A stretch of 64,000 nt of DNA, from assembly GCA_020848275.1 (NCBI GenBank), contig JADLAK010000065.1, positions 62,001-126,000 on the forward strand, written 5' to 3'. The notes under the pieces were generated by a model. That model ran no database searches, was not told the DNA's origin, and saw only the letters and a program-made list of their open reading frames with translations. This stretch comes from Planctomycetota bacterium (GTDB taxonomy: Bacteria > Planctomycetota > UBA8742 > UBA2392). The position numbers and the translations under genes were made by a program. Below are positions 33,452-41,578 of this stretch, piece by piece. Positions within the stretch are counted from its first letter, which is position 1; every line of letters begins with the position of its first letter.

Positions 33452-35032
33452 ATGACGCGCTCAAAACGCAATCGCGGAAAAAACAAACCTGTGGCTGGGG
33501 CTTCCAGCCCCGGCACGCCAGGCGTCCATACACCGTCGGCGACCAATGCGCTGGGGCCAGGAGACCCCAGCCGCGCGCCCGATCCCACCGCGCCCACGGC
33601 ATCGAAGGCCACGGACCAAATTAAAAAGCCCGCGCCGCTGCCGCGCCCGTTTGCGGCGCTGGGCGCCGATTACGGCCAGTTGTTGAAGATGCGCAACGTG
33701 CGCGTGCTGATCGCCTTTGCATGCGTGGTGATCGCGCTGATTTTCGGCTTCTACCTGTCTGAAATTTTCGTGCCGCTGTTGTTTGCGCTGGGCGTGGCCT
33801 ACGTGCTCAACCCGTTGGTCGACGGCCTCGAGAAAAAGGGTTTAACGCGTGCGCGCGCGGTGCTGTTCGTTTTCGCGGGCTTCGTTGCCGTCTCGCTCGC
33901 TTTTGGAAGCTGGTTCGTGACTTCGATTGTCTCCGACGTGCGGCAGATCGGCTCGCAGATCGGCGACGTCATCAACGACGTGCGTGAGCACCAGAAGGAA
34001 TGGGTCGCGGGCTGGAACCAGAACGCGCCCGGGTTCATGCGCATCAGCGAAGATGTCGAGTTCGATTCCGTGCTCGAGGTCGTGAAGGACAAAGTCGCGC
34101 CGCAACGAACCGCCGTGGGCTCGCCGGAAGAAAAACAGGCGGCGGCGGCGCTGGCGGGGGTGAAGGTCCAGTACCTTGGCCAGTTGCAGGCGCTGGACAC
34201 CAACCACGACCTCGAGCTCACGGAGGGCGAGCTGAGCGCCAGCGCGATCAAACTTGCCGACGTCGACAAGAACGAAAAGGTCAGCATCGACGAATGGTAC
34301 CTGCTGCACCGCGTACCCGGCGACAACGCGGGCGAGCGCACCATCGCGCCCGAAGCCCGCGCCGTGGCCGAGGGCGTATTTGGCTTTGTCAGCAAGGGCC
34401 TGCTTTGGACGCTGGGCCTGGTCCTCTTCATCACGCTGGTGCCGATCTACACCTGGTATTTCATGATCGGGCTCGACGACATGAGCGAAAAAATCGAGGC
34501 ATGGCTGCCGGGCCGCCACCGCGAACGCAGCATGCGAATCCTGCGCGAGATCGACGGCATGGCCAAGGCGTTCTTCCGCGGTCGCCTGCTGGTTGTGCTG
34601 ATCATCAGCGTGCTCTCGACGATCCTGTTCATGGCCTTTGGCGTGAAGTACGCGTTTTTGCTTGGCCTGATGTCGGGGCTTGGCGTTCTCATCCCGTACT
34701 TCAGTTTCGTCGCGGGCTGGCTGCCGGCGCTTCTGCTCATGTCAATTGCGCCCAACGTGAACTGGGTTTCGATCGGCGGCATGAGCGCAATCTTCTTTGT
34801 CATCCAGGCGTTTGAGCAATATTTCCTGACGCCCAGGCTGCTGGGCAACGCGGTCGAGCTTCACCCCGTCACGCTGCTGGTCGGCGTGTTCGTGATGTCG
34901 GCGCTGTTCGGGTTTTTCGGCGCGTTGCTTGCCGTGCCGCTTACGGCGATTGCCAAGACGCTGGGCCGCGAGTTCGTGCTACCGTATTTCAAGGCGCTGG
35001 CCGACGAAAAACCCCCGCCCGCAACGTCTTAA
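33452..35032 (+). CDS. AI-2E family (PerM/UPF0118) transporter with inserted EF-hand pair
   Basis: A 526-aa membrane protein; typical family members have ~350 residues. The AI-2E permease fold is recognised from FVPLLFALGVAYVLNPLVDGLEKKGLTR at the N-terminal side and, at the C-terminal side, YAFLLGLMSGLGVLIPYFSF, FEQYFLTPRLLGNAVELHP and GALLAVPLTAIAK. Two additions explain the length. The first ~65 residues are a disordered Pro/Ser/Ala head encoded partly by repeat-type palindromes. The second lies in the large extramembrane loop, residues ~245-290, where DTNHDLELTEGE and DVDKNEKVSIDE fit the 12-residue calcium-binding EF-hand loop. Family members export small molecules or ions; the substrate is unknown. 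It may be calcium regulated. Confidence 0.88.
   Translation: MTRSKRNRGKNKPVAGASSPGTPGVHTPSATNALGPGDPSRAPDPTAPTASKATDQIKKPAPLPRPFAALGADYGQLLKMRNVRVLIAFACVVIALIFGFYLSEIFVPLLFALGVAYVLNPLVDGLEKKGLTRARAVLFVFAGFVAVSLAFGSWFVTSIVSDVRQIGSQIGDVINDVREHQKEWVAGWNQNAPGFMRISEDVEFDSVLEVVKDKVAPQRTAVGSPEEKQAAAALAGVKVQYLGQLQALDTNHDLELTEGELSASAIKLADVDKNEKVSIDEWYLLHRVPGDNAGERTIAPEARAVAEGVFGFVSKGLLWTLGLVLFITLVPIYTWYFMIGLDDMSEKIEAWLPGRHRERSMRILREIDGMAKAFFRGRLLVVLIISVLSTILFMAFGVKYAFLLGLMSGLGVLIPYFSFVAGWLPALLLMSIAPNVNWVSIGGMSAIFFVIQAFEQYFLTPRLLGNAVELHPVTLLVGVFVMSALFGFFGALLAVPLTAIAKTLGREFVLPYFKALADEKPPPATS
33493..33571. repeat. Repeat-type palindromes inside a coding region
   Basis: GGCTGG/CCAGCC (33493-33509) and GCTGGGG/CCCCAGC (33550-33571) resemble the intergenic hairpins of this window, for example that at 43000. 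They lie in the N-terminal disordered head of the AI-2E permease. Either they were inserted and translated, or the true start is further downstream. Confidence 0.55.
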
Positions 35033-35034
35033 GA

Positions 35035-35109
35035 CATACACGGATGGACAGGATGTACACGATGTAAAACTTCCGGCCTGATCCTGTTTATCCTGCCTAT
35101 CCGTGTATG
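35035..35109. repeat. Long inverted repeat, possible bidirectional terminator
   Basis: CATACACGGATGG-ACAGGAT on the left pairs with ATCCTG-CCTATCCGTGTATG on the right. It starts 2 bases after the permease stop codon and ends 27 bases before the NUDIX start. Repeats of this wording occur dispersed in many genomes. Confidence 0.75.
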
Positions 35110-35135
35110 CAGTTTTAGCTGGTAAGCTTTCAGCC

Positions 35136-35639
35136 ATGTCACGGCCCGTCGACATCCACACCGACAGCACGCCCACCAACATCCGCGTTGCGGCGCGCGC
35201 GATGATCATCGAGCACGGCAAGCTTCTGGTGATGACCTACAAGGACGAAAAGGGCGGCTGGTGCGTCACTCCCGGCGGCGGCATCCAGAAAAAAGAAACG
35301 CTGCGCGAGGGACTGGTGCGCGAGGTGCGTGAGGAACTCGGCATCGACATCGAGGTCGGCGATATCGTGTACGTGCGCGAACTGCTGGGCTCGCGCGCGA
35401 AGGTGAAATTCGGCGGTATTACCGACGAAACCCACCAGCTTGAAATGTTCTTCCGCTGCAAGCGCCGCGGGCAGCCCAAAATCGGCGGCAAGCCCGACCA
35501 CTTTTGCACGGGTTTTGTCTGGGCGCCGCTGGAGGAACTGCCTGCATTGGGGTTTTTTCCGGGTACGCTCGCCACGCGCCTGGCCGCCGACGTCGCCGCC
35601 GGTTTCAGGCCGATCAATAATTATCTGGGAGATGCTTGA
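35136..35639 (+). CDS. NUDIX hydrolase
   Basis: A 167-aa protein from the ATG at 35136; the listed upstream start lies within a repeat. The full NUDIX box is present: GGGIQKKETLREGLVREVREELGI fits GX5EX7REUXEEXGU, with the Glu residues binding Mg2+. These enzymes split nucleoside diphosphates linked to another group, often removing oxidised or toxic nucleotides. The N-terminal strand IRVAARAMIIEHGKLLVM is typical. The C-terminal part (DHFCTGFVWAPLEELPALGFFP) is specific to the MutT/ADP-ribose-type branch but does not fix a substrate. It lies 72 bases upstream of the comF-like gene on the same strand. Confidence 0.9.
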   Translation: MSRPVDIHTDSTPTNIRVAARAMIIEHGKLLVMTYKDEKGGWCVTPGGGIQKKETLREGLVREVREELGIDIEVGDIVYVRELLGSRAKVKFGGITDETHQLEMFFRCKRRGQPKIGGKPDHFCTGFVWAPLEELPALGFFPGTLATRLAADVAAGFRPINNYLGDA

Positions 35640-35711
35640 GCGTCGGAGAGCGTTAGGGCATTTGCCAACTCTCTACCTCTCTATCTCTCCAACGCTCACG
35701 CCAACCCGCTT

Positions 35712-36479
35712 ATGCTCATCTCGCCTGCCAAATCTCTCGTCAGCGGCATATTCGACCTGCTTCTTCCCCGCCATTGCGCCGTCACCGGGCGTCCGCTGGC
35801 GCCCGACGAACGCGGCTGCATCAGCGCCGAGGCCGCACGCGCCATTAGACTTGCCGCCGCGGACTATTGCTCGCGTTGCGGCGCGCCGCAGGGCCCCGGC
35901 GTCGGCGTCGTGTCGGTCTGCGGCCGCTGCAAGGACTTCAAGGACGGCTTTGGGACCAGCGAAGTTGTCGCCGTCGGCGACTACGAGGGCAGCCTGCGTG
36001 AAATGTGCCTTGCGCTCAAGTTCGGCGGCGCACGCGCCGTGGCAAGGCCGCTCGCCGCATGGCTGGTTGCGGCGCTGATTGACCGCGGCATCGACAAGAA
36101 AATCGACGTGATCGCGCCCGTGCCCCTGCATGCCATGCGCGAATTCGGGCGCGGCTACAACCAATCGGCGCTGATCGCCAACCAGGTGGCCAAGGCCCTG
36201 CGCAAGCCGATGCTGCCGCGCCTGGTTGCGCGAACCCGCGCGACCGAACGTAACGCGTTGCTGGATGTGCCGACGCGCCGCAAGAACGTCGAGGGCGCAT
36301 TTGCCGTGCGCAAACGCATGGCTGCGCGCATCAAGGGGAAATCAGTCCTGGTCGTCGATGACGTGATGACCACCGGCGCGACAATCGCCGAAGCAGCACG
36401 CGTACTGACGAAGGCCGGAGCAGGCGACGTGTTTGCAGCCGTCGCGGCACGCTCCACGGTAGGCGCGGACAGCGCTTAG
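35712..36479 (+). CDS. ComF family phosphoribosyltransferase-like protein
   Basis: A 255-aa protein with ComF layout. The N-terminal zinc-ribbon Cys pairs are CSRCGAPQ and CGRCKDF, plus an isolated CAVTGR. A helical middle follows (MCLALKFGGARAVARPLA), then the phosphoribosyltransferase fold with PVPLHAMREFGRGYNQSALIA, RTRATERNALL, RRKNVEGAF and the PRPP loop VLVVDDVMTTGAT. ComF proteins take part in DNA uptake or recombination; the exact reaction is not established. The usual Gln in the RTxxTxxQ motif is Asn here. No other competence gene is in the window. Confidence 0.88.
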   Translation: MLISPAKSLVSGIFDLLLPRHCAVTGRPLAPDERGCISAEAARAIRLAAADYCSRCGAPQGPGVGVVSVCGRCKDFKDGFGTSEVVAVGDYEGSLREMCLALKFGGARAVARPLAAWLVAALIDRGIDKKIDVIAPVPLHAMREFGRGYNQSALIANQVAKALRKPMLPRLVARTRATERNALLDVPTRRKNVEGAFAVRKRMAARIKGKSVLVVDDVMTTGATIAEAARVLTKAGAGDVFAAVAARSTVGADSA

Positions 36480-36481
36480 TG

Positions 36482-36566
36482 GCATCGACCTCTAGGTCGA
36501 TGCGCCGTTGCCCATAGTCACCGCCGATGGCGGCGACAAAAGCACACGGACCTGGAGGTCCGTGCT
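36482..36566. repeat. Pair of short perfect hairpins
   Basis: GCATCGACCT-CT-AGGTCGATGC (36482-36503) and ACGGACCT-GG-AGGTCCGT flanked by AGCAC/GCT (36541-36566). Both contain ACCT...AGGT at the loop end, so they look like diverged copies of one unit. They follow the comF-like stop codon. Confidence 0.75.
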
Positions 36567-36711
36567 ACGGTTTCCAGCGTCCGGTAACTCTCTATCGGAC
36601 GCAATTTGTGCAAACTTTTGCCCTCTCCAACCAATCTTTTTCTCAACCGGGTTGCCGATTCCTGCCGAAGACAGGTTTGCGCCGCATTGGCGCCGTCATC
36701 GGAGATCGCAT

Positions 36712-37659
36712 ATGTCATCGCGCAACAGTCGTCGTGGCCGCGGCCAAAACCGCGGAGTGATCCTCATCGGGGGCGCAGTCGTCCTCGTGGGCCTCGTAGT
36801 CGGCACCGTGTTCATTTTCAAGCCGAGCGGCGCCAATACTAAACCGGCGGACAACGCCGTCGCCGACGCGCTGCCGGAAGCGGGCAACCCTTCGGCCCCG
36901 GCTGCGGAGAACAAGCCCAGCGTCAACCTTTCGCAGCTTGCGAAGGTCGCCGCCGAGGCGCGCGCCACGATCGCGCTGCCGCAAGGTGATGCCCGCGAAA
37001 AGTCGCTGCGCGAAACCTACGGCGCGCTGGCCGCGCTGCTTGAGGGCCCGCTGCCGACCGACGAACGCGAGAAGTTGATCGAGCCCTTCCACGCCGTGAC
37101 AACGGAGCTTTTCCTCAGCCCGACGCACAACGAATTCAGCGTCAACTATGTGGTGAAGGGCGGCGACAAGATTGACAGCATCGCCCGCAGCGCGGGCATC
37201 AGCAACAACCTGCTGACCGACCTCAACGCCATGCCGCGCGGCTTCAACAAGCTACGCATCGGCGACAACATGAAGCTGCCCAAGGGCAAGCCGCACATCG
37301 AGGTGCGCAAGCAGGACTACTGCTGCAGCGTCTATCTCGGCGATTACCTGGTACGCCAGTACGTCGTCGCCCACGGCAAGAACAACAACACGCCTGAAGG
37401 CCGCACCACCATCAAGGACATGCAGGTGAACCCCGACGCGGAAGCCCGCGGCCCCGGCGACCCGCGCGCCGAGATGAAACTGCGCTGGATCGGCCTGACG
37501 CCCTACAACGACCGCACGGGCATCGGCTTCCACGGCACCAAGGAGCCCAACAGCATCCCGGGCCAGACCTCACGCGGTTGCATCCGTATGAAAGACAACG
37601 ACGTGGTCGAACTCTACGACTTCGTCCGCATCGGCAACGCCATCGAAATCAAAGCCTAG
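36712..37659 (+). CDS. LysM domain L,D-transpeptidase (YkuD) with N-terminal membrane anchor
   Basis: The start is the ATG at 36712, with GGAG upstream, beginning MSSRNSRRGRGQ; the listed ORF from 36508 has an unlikely head. The 315-aa product has one membrane helix (~residues 15-40) and a spacer. A LysM domain follows (NYVVKGGDKIDSIARSAGI...LRIGDNMKLPKG) that binds peptidoglycan, then a YkuD catalytic domain with HGTKEPNSIPG and the active-site motif SRGCIRM. Such enzymes make 3-3 crosslinks or attach proteins in the periplasmic murein. It is paralogous to the next gene. The presence of active-site Cys and His suggests activity. Confidence 0.92.
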   Translation: MSSRNSRRGRGQNRGVILIGGAVVLVGLVVGTVFIFKPSGANTKPADNAVADALPEAGNPSAPAAENKPSVNLSQLAKVAAEARATIALPQGDAREKSLRETYGALAALLEGPLPTDEREKLIEPFHAVTTELFLSPTHNEFSVNYVVKGGDKIDSIARSAGISNNLLTDLNAMPRGFNKLRIGDNMKLPKGKPHIEVRKQDYCCSVYLGDYLVRQYVVAHGKNNNTPEGRTTIKDMQVNPDAEARGPGDPRAEMKLRWIGLTPYNDRTGIGFHGTKEPNSIPGQTSRGCIRMKDNDVVELYDFVRIGNAIEIKA

Positions 37660-37669
37660 TTGTTGCAGG

Positions 37670-37755
37670 CCGGAGTCCGTTGTCCGGAGTCCGGAGTCGT
37701 GAAACTGACCTAACCAAATTGGGACGCCGGACACTGGACCCCGGACCCTGGCCTC
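37670..37755. repeat. TCCGGAGTC-type repeat cluster
   Basis: GGCCGGAGTCCG, TCCGGAGTCC and GGAGTC on the left face partial reverse complements on the right (GACGCCGGACACTGGACCC, CGGACCCTGGCC). The segment between the two transpeptidase genes could fold into an imperfect hairpin. Confidence 0.5.
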
Positions 37756-37765
37756 GGAGCTAAAC

Positions 37766-38728
37766 ATGCGTCACTTCCTTGCCTTTGTCGCACTGACTGT
37801 GTTCTTCTCGGGCTGCACCTTGACCGGCAGCCAGGGCGGCGATGCCGTCCGTAACGAAGAACCCGCGCCGGCCAAGGCGGTCGTCGAGCAGCCCACGACC
37901 ACGCCCGCCGATGACGGCCACTTCGGCGACCCGACCTTCGAGAAGGAAGTCGTTTCCGCCGAGCCCGAAACGCCCGCGATCACCGCGCCCGCACGCGACA
38001 CCGACCTCACGCAGGGCCTCGACCTGAAGGCCAAGGGTGAACTCCGCGCCGCACGCATGTCGCTCACGTTGGCGCTCAGCCGCAAGCTGCCGGCCGCCGA
38101 CGAAGCGGATGCGCTCAGCGCACTGGACGAGATCAACGGCAAGATTTTCCTTAGCACCGGTGACGACGGCGACATGCAAATCTACGAAGTGAAGAGCGGC
38201 GACACGCTGGGCGCTATCGGCGCAAAGTTCAAGACCACCGCCGAGTTCATCAAGCGTCTCAACGAAATGAAGAAGGACACGATCTTCGTCGGCCAGCGCC
38301 TGCACCTGCCCAAGGGCGAGTTCTCTCTGGTAGTGCGCAAGGAACGCTTCGTGATGGACCTGAAACTCGACGGCGCATTGATTAAGCGGTACCGGGTTGG
38401 CTTAGGCCTCAACAACAGCACGCCTGTGGGCGAGTTCGTGGTCAAGAACCGCATCCCGGAGCCCGCTGACGGCAGTTGGCCCTACGGCCACGAGAAGCAC
38501 CGCCTTGGTTCGCGCTGGCTCGGGCTCAAGAGCGACGCCGGCCACAGGGGTTACGGCATCCACGGCTGCCCCGCGAGTGAAAACGGCGCAATCGGCGGCG
38601 AGTGCTCGCAGGGCTGCGTGCGCCTGACCAACGAAGACGTCGAGGAAATCTACGACATCATCCCCATCGGCGCCAAGCTTACGGTGGTCAGCGACAAGTC
38701 GCTGGTTGAGAAACCCACCCGCCGCTAA
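37766..38728 (+). CDS. LysM domain L,D-transpeptidase, lipoprotein
   Basis: A 320-aa lipoprotein: MRHFLAFVALTVFFSGC ends in a lipobox, with Cys at about residue 17. After a Pro/Ala/Glu spacer, a helical stretch and a LysM domain (MQIYEVKSGDTLGAIGAKF...IFVGQRLHLPKG) comes the YkuD domain with HRLGSRWLGL, GIHGCPASENGAIGG and the catalytic SQGCVRL. It is expected to act on murein from the outer leaflet of the inner membrane or from the outer membrane. It lies 107 bases downstream of its paralog at 36712 and ends in a strong terminator. The insertion PASENGAIGGEC between the two active-site motifs contains extra Cys residues. Confidence 0.92.
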   Translation: MRHFLAFVALTVFFSGCTLTGSQGGDAVRNEEPAPAKAVVEQPTTTPADDGHFGDPTFEKEVVSAEPETPAITAPARDTDLTQGLDLKAKGELRAARMSLTLALSRKLPAADEADALSALDEINGKIFLSTGDDGDMQIYEVKSGDTLGAIGAKFKTTAEFIKRLNEMKKDTIFVGQRLHLPKGEFSLVVRKERFVMDLKLDGALIKRYRVGLGLNNSTPVGEFVVKNRIPEPADGSWPYGHEKHRLGSRWLGLKSDAGHRGYGIHGCPASENGAIGGECSQGCVRLTNEDVEEIYDIIPIGAKLTVVSDKSLVEKPTRR

Positions 38729-38745
38729 AGGAACAAGAACAGTCC

Positions 38746-38774
38746 AAAAGAGCCCGCCCCGTGCGGGCTCTTTT
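38746..38774 (+). terminator. Intrinsic terminator
   Basis: AAAAGAGCCCGC-CCCGT-GCGGGCTCTTTT: a perfect 12-bp stem ending in four Ts, 18 bases after the lipoprotein gene stop. Confidence 0.9.
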
Positions 38775-38834
38775 GCTTAACGCCGTTGCGCAGCCCGCGG
38801 TCTCGTGCCAGCATGCACCCACCCCGCGCCTCCC

Positions 38835-39536
38835 ATGCCCGAGTCCACTTCCAAACCGGTCGCCGCCGACGCTGCGCTTCCCAAACGCGTGCGGACGCTT
38901 ACGTTGCTTGCGGGGCTGACGCTTGCGATGCTCCTGCTGCTGGGAGCCACGGGCCTGGCCAGTGTCACCCTGATGTACGTCACTTCGCCCCTTCATGGCG
39001 GCCAATACAACCGCTACGAACAATTGCCCGACCTTGAAGACACCGTCGTGAAGACCGTAATCTCGCTACGCCCGCTGATTAAAACCGTACACATGTATGG
39101 ACCATATGTGACCGTGCTGTTGAGCGGTTTTGCCGCAATCCAATGCATAAGCGTTTCCCGGTTACTGGCCAAATCCGAGGATTCGAAGCAGCGCTCCCGC
39201 GGGCGGCTGGTTGCAATGCTGGGAAGCACCGGCGGATTTTTGCTGGCGCTGGCGGTGCTGGCGCAGGCCGCCGCCGGAACGTTCGCGGCCTGGGGCATGA
39301 GGTCGCTGGACGACTCTTTTTTGCGTTCGGGCTCGGCGCCGGCTATCGCCGCGCTGCAACCGGACGCTCAACTGGATGAAACGCGCACGGAGGCCTTCGT
39401 CGGTTTTCATATTCGGGAGCTGAATTACCCGGTGGGCATCTGCGCGCTGATGTTGCTGGCCGCGATGTCCATGGCCAGGACCGCCGCACAGGCGTCCGGG
39501 CCGCCCGCAAAACCTTCGGAGCAAAACAAGGTCTGA
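38835..39536 (+). CDS. Four-helix membrane protein, hypothetical
   Basis: A 233-aa product from the ATG at 38835 (MPESTSKPV). About four hydrophobic helices are seen, near residues 22-45, 83-103, 125-150 and 200-220, with a longer loop after helix 3 (FLRSGSAPAIAALQPDAQLDE). No motif is recognised. It ends 4 bases before the antiporter start, so the two are probably co-transcribed and may form one system. No ribosome site is obvious. Confidence 0.7.
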   Translation: MPESTSKPVAADAALPKRVRTLTLLAGLTLAMLLLLGATGLASVTLMYVTSPLHGGQYNRYEQLPDLEDTVVKTVISLRPLIKTVHMYGPYVTVLLSGFAAIQCISVSRLLAKSEDSKQRSRGRLVAMLGSTGGFLLALAVLAQAAAGTFAAWGMRSLDDSFLRSGSAPAIAALQPDAQLDETRTEAFVGFHIRELNYPVGICALMLLAAMSMARTAAQASGPPAKPSEQNKV

Positions 39537-39540
39537 GATC

Positions 39541-41103
39541 ATGCATCGCCTTTCCTTTGCATTGATTGCCGTGCTGCTGATGGTCGTTGCGGCGGCGGCT
39601 CCCGGTGTGCAGGCGCAGTCGCTTCCGATTGCGTCCGCGCCGCCGGCGGCACACGAGGAAAAAGCCGGTCAAGATCACGCCGCGGCATCGGCCGAACACG
39701 AACATCACGGGGTTGTCGGGGCCAGGATGGGACTTTGGCTCATCATTCCCTTTGCGGGCATTTTGCTGTGCATCGCGCTGTGTCCCCTGTTTACCCCCAA
39801 GTTCTGGCATCACCACTACGGCAAAGTTGCGGCGGGCTGGGGTGCGTTGGCGCTGCTGCTAATGATCCTGGTGGGCGAAGGCGGCGGTGGCGGGCTCATG
39901 CCCGCTCTGCAAAGCGGCGCCCACGTCTACCTGGGCGATTATCTGCCCTTCATCATCCTGCTGTTGACGCTCTTCACCATCGCGGGCGGCATCTACGTCA
40001 AGGGCGACTTCCGCGGCACGCCCGCGACCAACACAACATTGCTGCTGATCGGCACGCTGATCGCAAGTTTCGTCGGCACAACCGGCGCGTCGATGTTGAT
40101 GATCCAGCCGGTGCTGCGCGCCAACAAGGCGCGCAAACGCAAGGCGCACATCTTCGTGTTTTTCATCTTCCTGGTCTCGAACGTCGGCGGTTCACTCACG
40201 CCGCTGGGCGACCCGCCGCTGTTTTTGGGTTTCCTCAAGGGCGTCGACTTTTTCTGGACCATGCACCTCGTGCCCGAGACCAGCTTTGCCGCGGGCTGTC
40301 TGCTCGTCGCGTTTTTCATCATCGACACCATGATGTACCGCAGGGATCCGCTGCCGCCCATGGACCCGGCGGCGCCGCGCGAAAAGTTCGGCATCCAGGG
40401 CGCGCACAACCTGTTGTTTTTGGGCGGCATGATCGCGGCGATTGTCGGCAGCGCGTCGCTGCCGAACTCGATCCCGGCCTTGGCGGGCAATATCGCGCTA
40501 GGCGATCTCGTGCAGCTTCCCATCGCGGGCGTCTGTCGCGACGTAATCATGCTGTTGATGGCGGCCCTGAGCCTCGCGACGACTGCAAAGGCCATCCGTG
40601 TGGCCAACAACTTCAACTGGGCGCCCATCAAGGAAGTCGCCAAGCTGTTCGCGGGCATTTTCATCTGCATGGTGCCCGCGCTTGCTATCCTCAGCGCCGG
40701 TTCTCACGGGCAACTCGCCTTTATCGTCAACAGCGTGCAGCAACCCTGGCAGTACTTCTGGGCCACGGGCTCGCTCTCGAGTTTCCTAGACAACGCGCCG
40801 ACTTACCTGGTGTTCTTCCAGACCGCGCAATCGACGCCGATGGCCGAGTTCGCCGCGCGCGGCCTCTCGCCCGACCCGGTCAGCCACCTCGTCGACATGC
40901 CGCACATTATCCTGGCGTCGATTTCCTGCGGCGCGGTGTTCATGGGCGCCAACACCTACATTGGCAATGCCCCGAACTTCATGGTCAAGGCCGTTGCCGA
41001 GCAAAACGACGTCAAGATGCCAAGCTTCCTCGGCTACATGCTCTGGAGCATCTGCATCCTGATCCCGCTCTTTATCGTGATGTCGTTTATCTTCTTCCGG
41101 TGA
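39541..41103 (+). CDS. NhaD-like sodium:proton antiporter
   Basis: A 520-aa integral membrane protein of the ion-transporter superfamily. The first ~25 residues look like a cleavable signal peptide, followed by a His/Glu-rich external segment (HEEKAGQDHAAASAEHEHH). The core has ~12 helices and includes GTTGASMLMIQPVLRANKARK and VSNVGGSLTPLGDPPLFLG. This pair is typical of the NhaD/citrate-permease-like group in which the NxGGxLTPxGDPP stretch forms the ion path. It exchanges sodium for protons across the inner membrane. A His-rich periplasmic head may sense metal or pH. It follows the small four-helix gene by 4 bases and overlaps the convergent gene at 41087 by 17. Confidence 0.88.
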   Translation: MHRLSFALIAVLLMVVAAAAPGVQAQSLPIASAPPAAHEEKAGQDHAAASAEHEHHGVVGARMGLWLIIPFAGILLCIALCPLFTPKFWHHHYGKVAAGWGALALLLMILVGEGGGGGLMPALQSGAHVYLGDYLPFIILLLTLFTIAGGIYVKGDFRGTPATNTTLLLIGTLIASFVGTTGASMLMIQPVLRANKARKRKAHIFVFFIFLVSNVGGSLTPLGDPPLFLGFLKGVDFFWTMHLVPETSFAAGCLLVAFFIIDTMMYRRDPLPPMDPAAPREKFGIQGAHNLLFLGGMIAAIVGSASLPNSIPALAGNIALGDLVQLPIAGVCRDVIMLLMAALSLATTAKAIRVANNFNWAPIKEVAKLFAGIFICMVPALAILSAGSHGQLAFIVNSVQQPWQYFWATGSLSSFLDNAPTYLVFFQTAQSTPMAEFAARGLSPDPVSHLVDMPHIILASISCGAVFMGANTYIGNAPNFMVKAVAEQNDVKMPSFLGYMLWSICILIPLFIVMSFIFFR

Positions 41104-41566
41104 TCATCATCAGGGCGTAGACAATCGCCGCCGCGGCCAACAGCGTAATCAAAAACACCAACGCCAGCTTTCCGGCCGACAGACGGCCCGGTTTGATTTT
41201 GGCCGTGGCTTTGCCCTGCAAGCCCTGCACGGCAATGCCGCGCTGAGCCAGCGCCTCGCGCATGCGCCGCGCGGTCTTGACCGACGTGGGGTGCGAAACT
41301 TCCTGCAGCGCCGCCGTCGGCGCCTCGACTTCGTCGCCGCCCATGTCTTCGTTGCCGTAAATGCGCATTGCGGCGTCGTAAGATTCCGCCGGGACCTGCA
41401 CCAGAAACCGTGCGTTGCGGGCCTCGATGCGCGCCTCGATGTTCTCGGCCTCGAGGTAGGTGCACACCAGCCGCGCCGTCACATGGTCGCCCTCGCTGCA
41501 GACGGGCACCCACTCGCGCTCGTCGCGCGTTGTTTCATCCATGCGGCTGGCGAATTCCTCGGGCAT
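41087..41566 (-). CDS. DUF2007-like protein with C-terminal membrane helix
   Basis: A 159-aa product. The ATG at 41566 (MPEEFASRMDE) is used; a GTG three codons earlier is also possible. The N-terminal ~75 residues (PVCSEGDHVTARLVCTYLEAENIEARIEARN...VPAESYDAAMRIY) follow the pattern of DUF2007, a small ferredoxin-like domain of putative signal-transducing proteins. A linker and one C-terminal helix (LALVFLITLLAAAAIVYALM) anchor it with the domain in the cytoplasm. It begins 12 bases after the hemE stop on the same strand, so they are probably co-transcribed. No specific function is known. Confidence 0.75.
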   Translation of the reverse strand: MPEEFASRMDETTRDEREWVPVCSEGDHVTARLVCTYLEAENIEARIEARNARFLVQVPAESYDAAMRIYGNEDMGGDEVEAPTAALQEVSHPTSVKTARRMREALAQRGIAVQGLQGKATAKIKPGRLSAGKLALVFLITLLAAAAIVYALMMITGRR

Positions 41567-41578
41567 GGTTATCACCGT

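Noticed and set aside
36508-36711. N-terminal extension of the LysM transpeptidase
   Set aside because: The extension is not protein-like, runs through a hairpin repeat, and the ATG at 36712 has a ribosome site and starts a membrane anchor.
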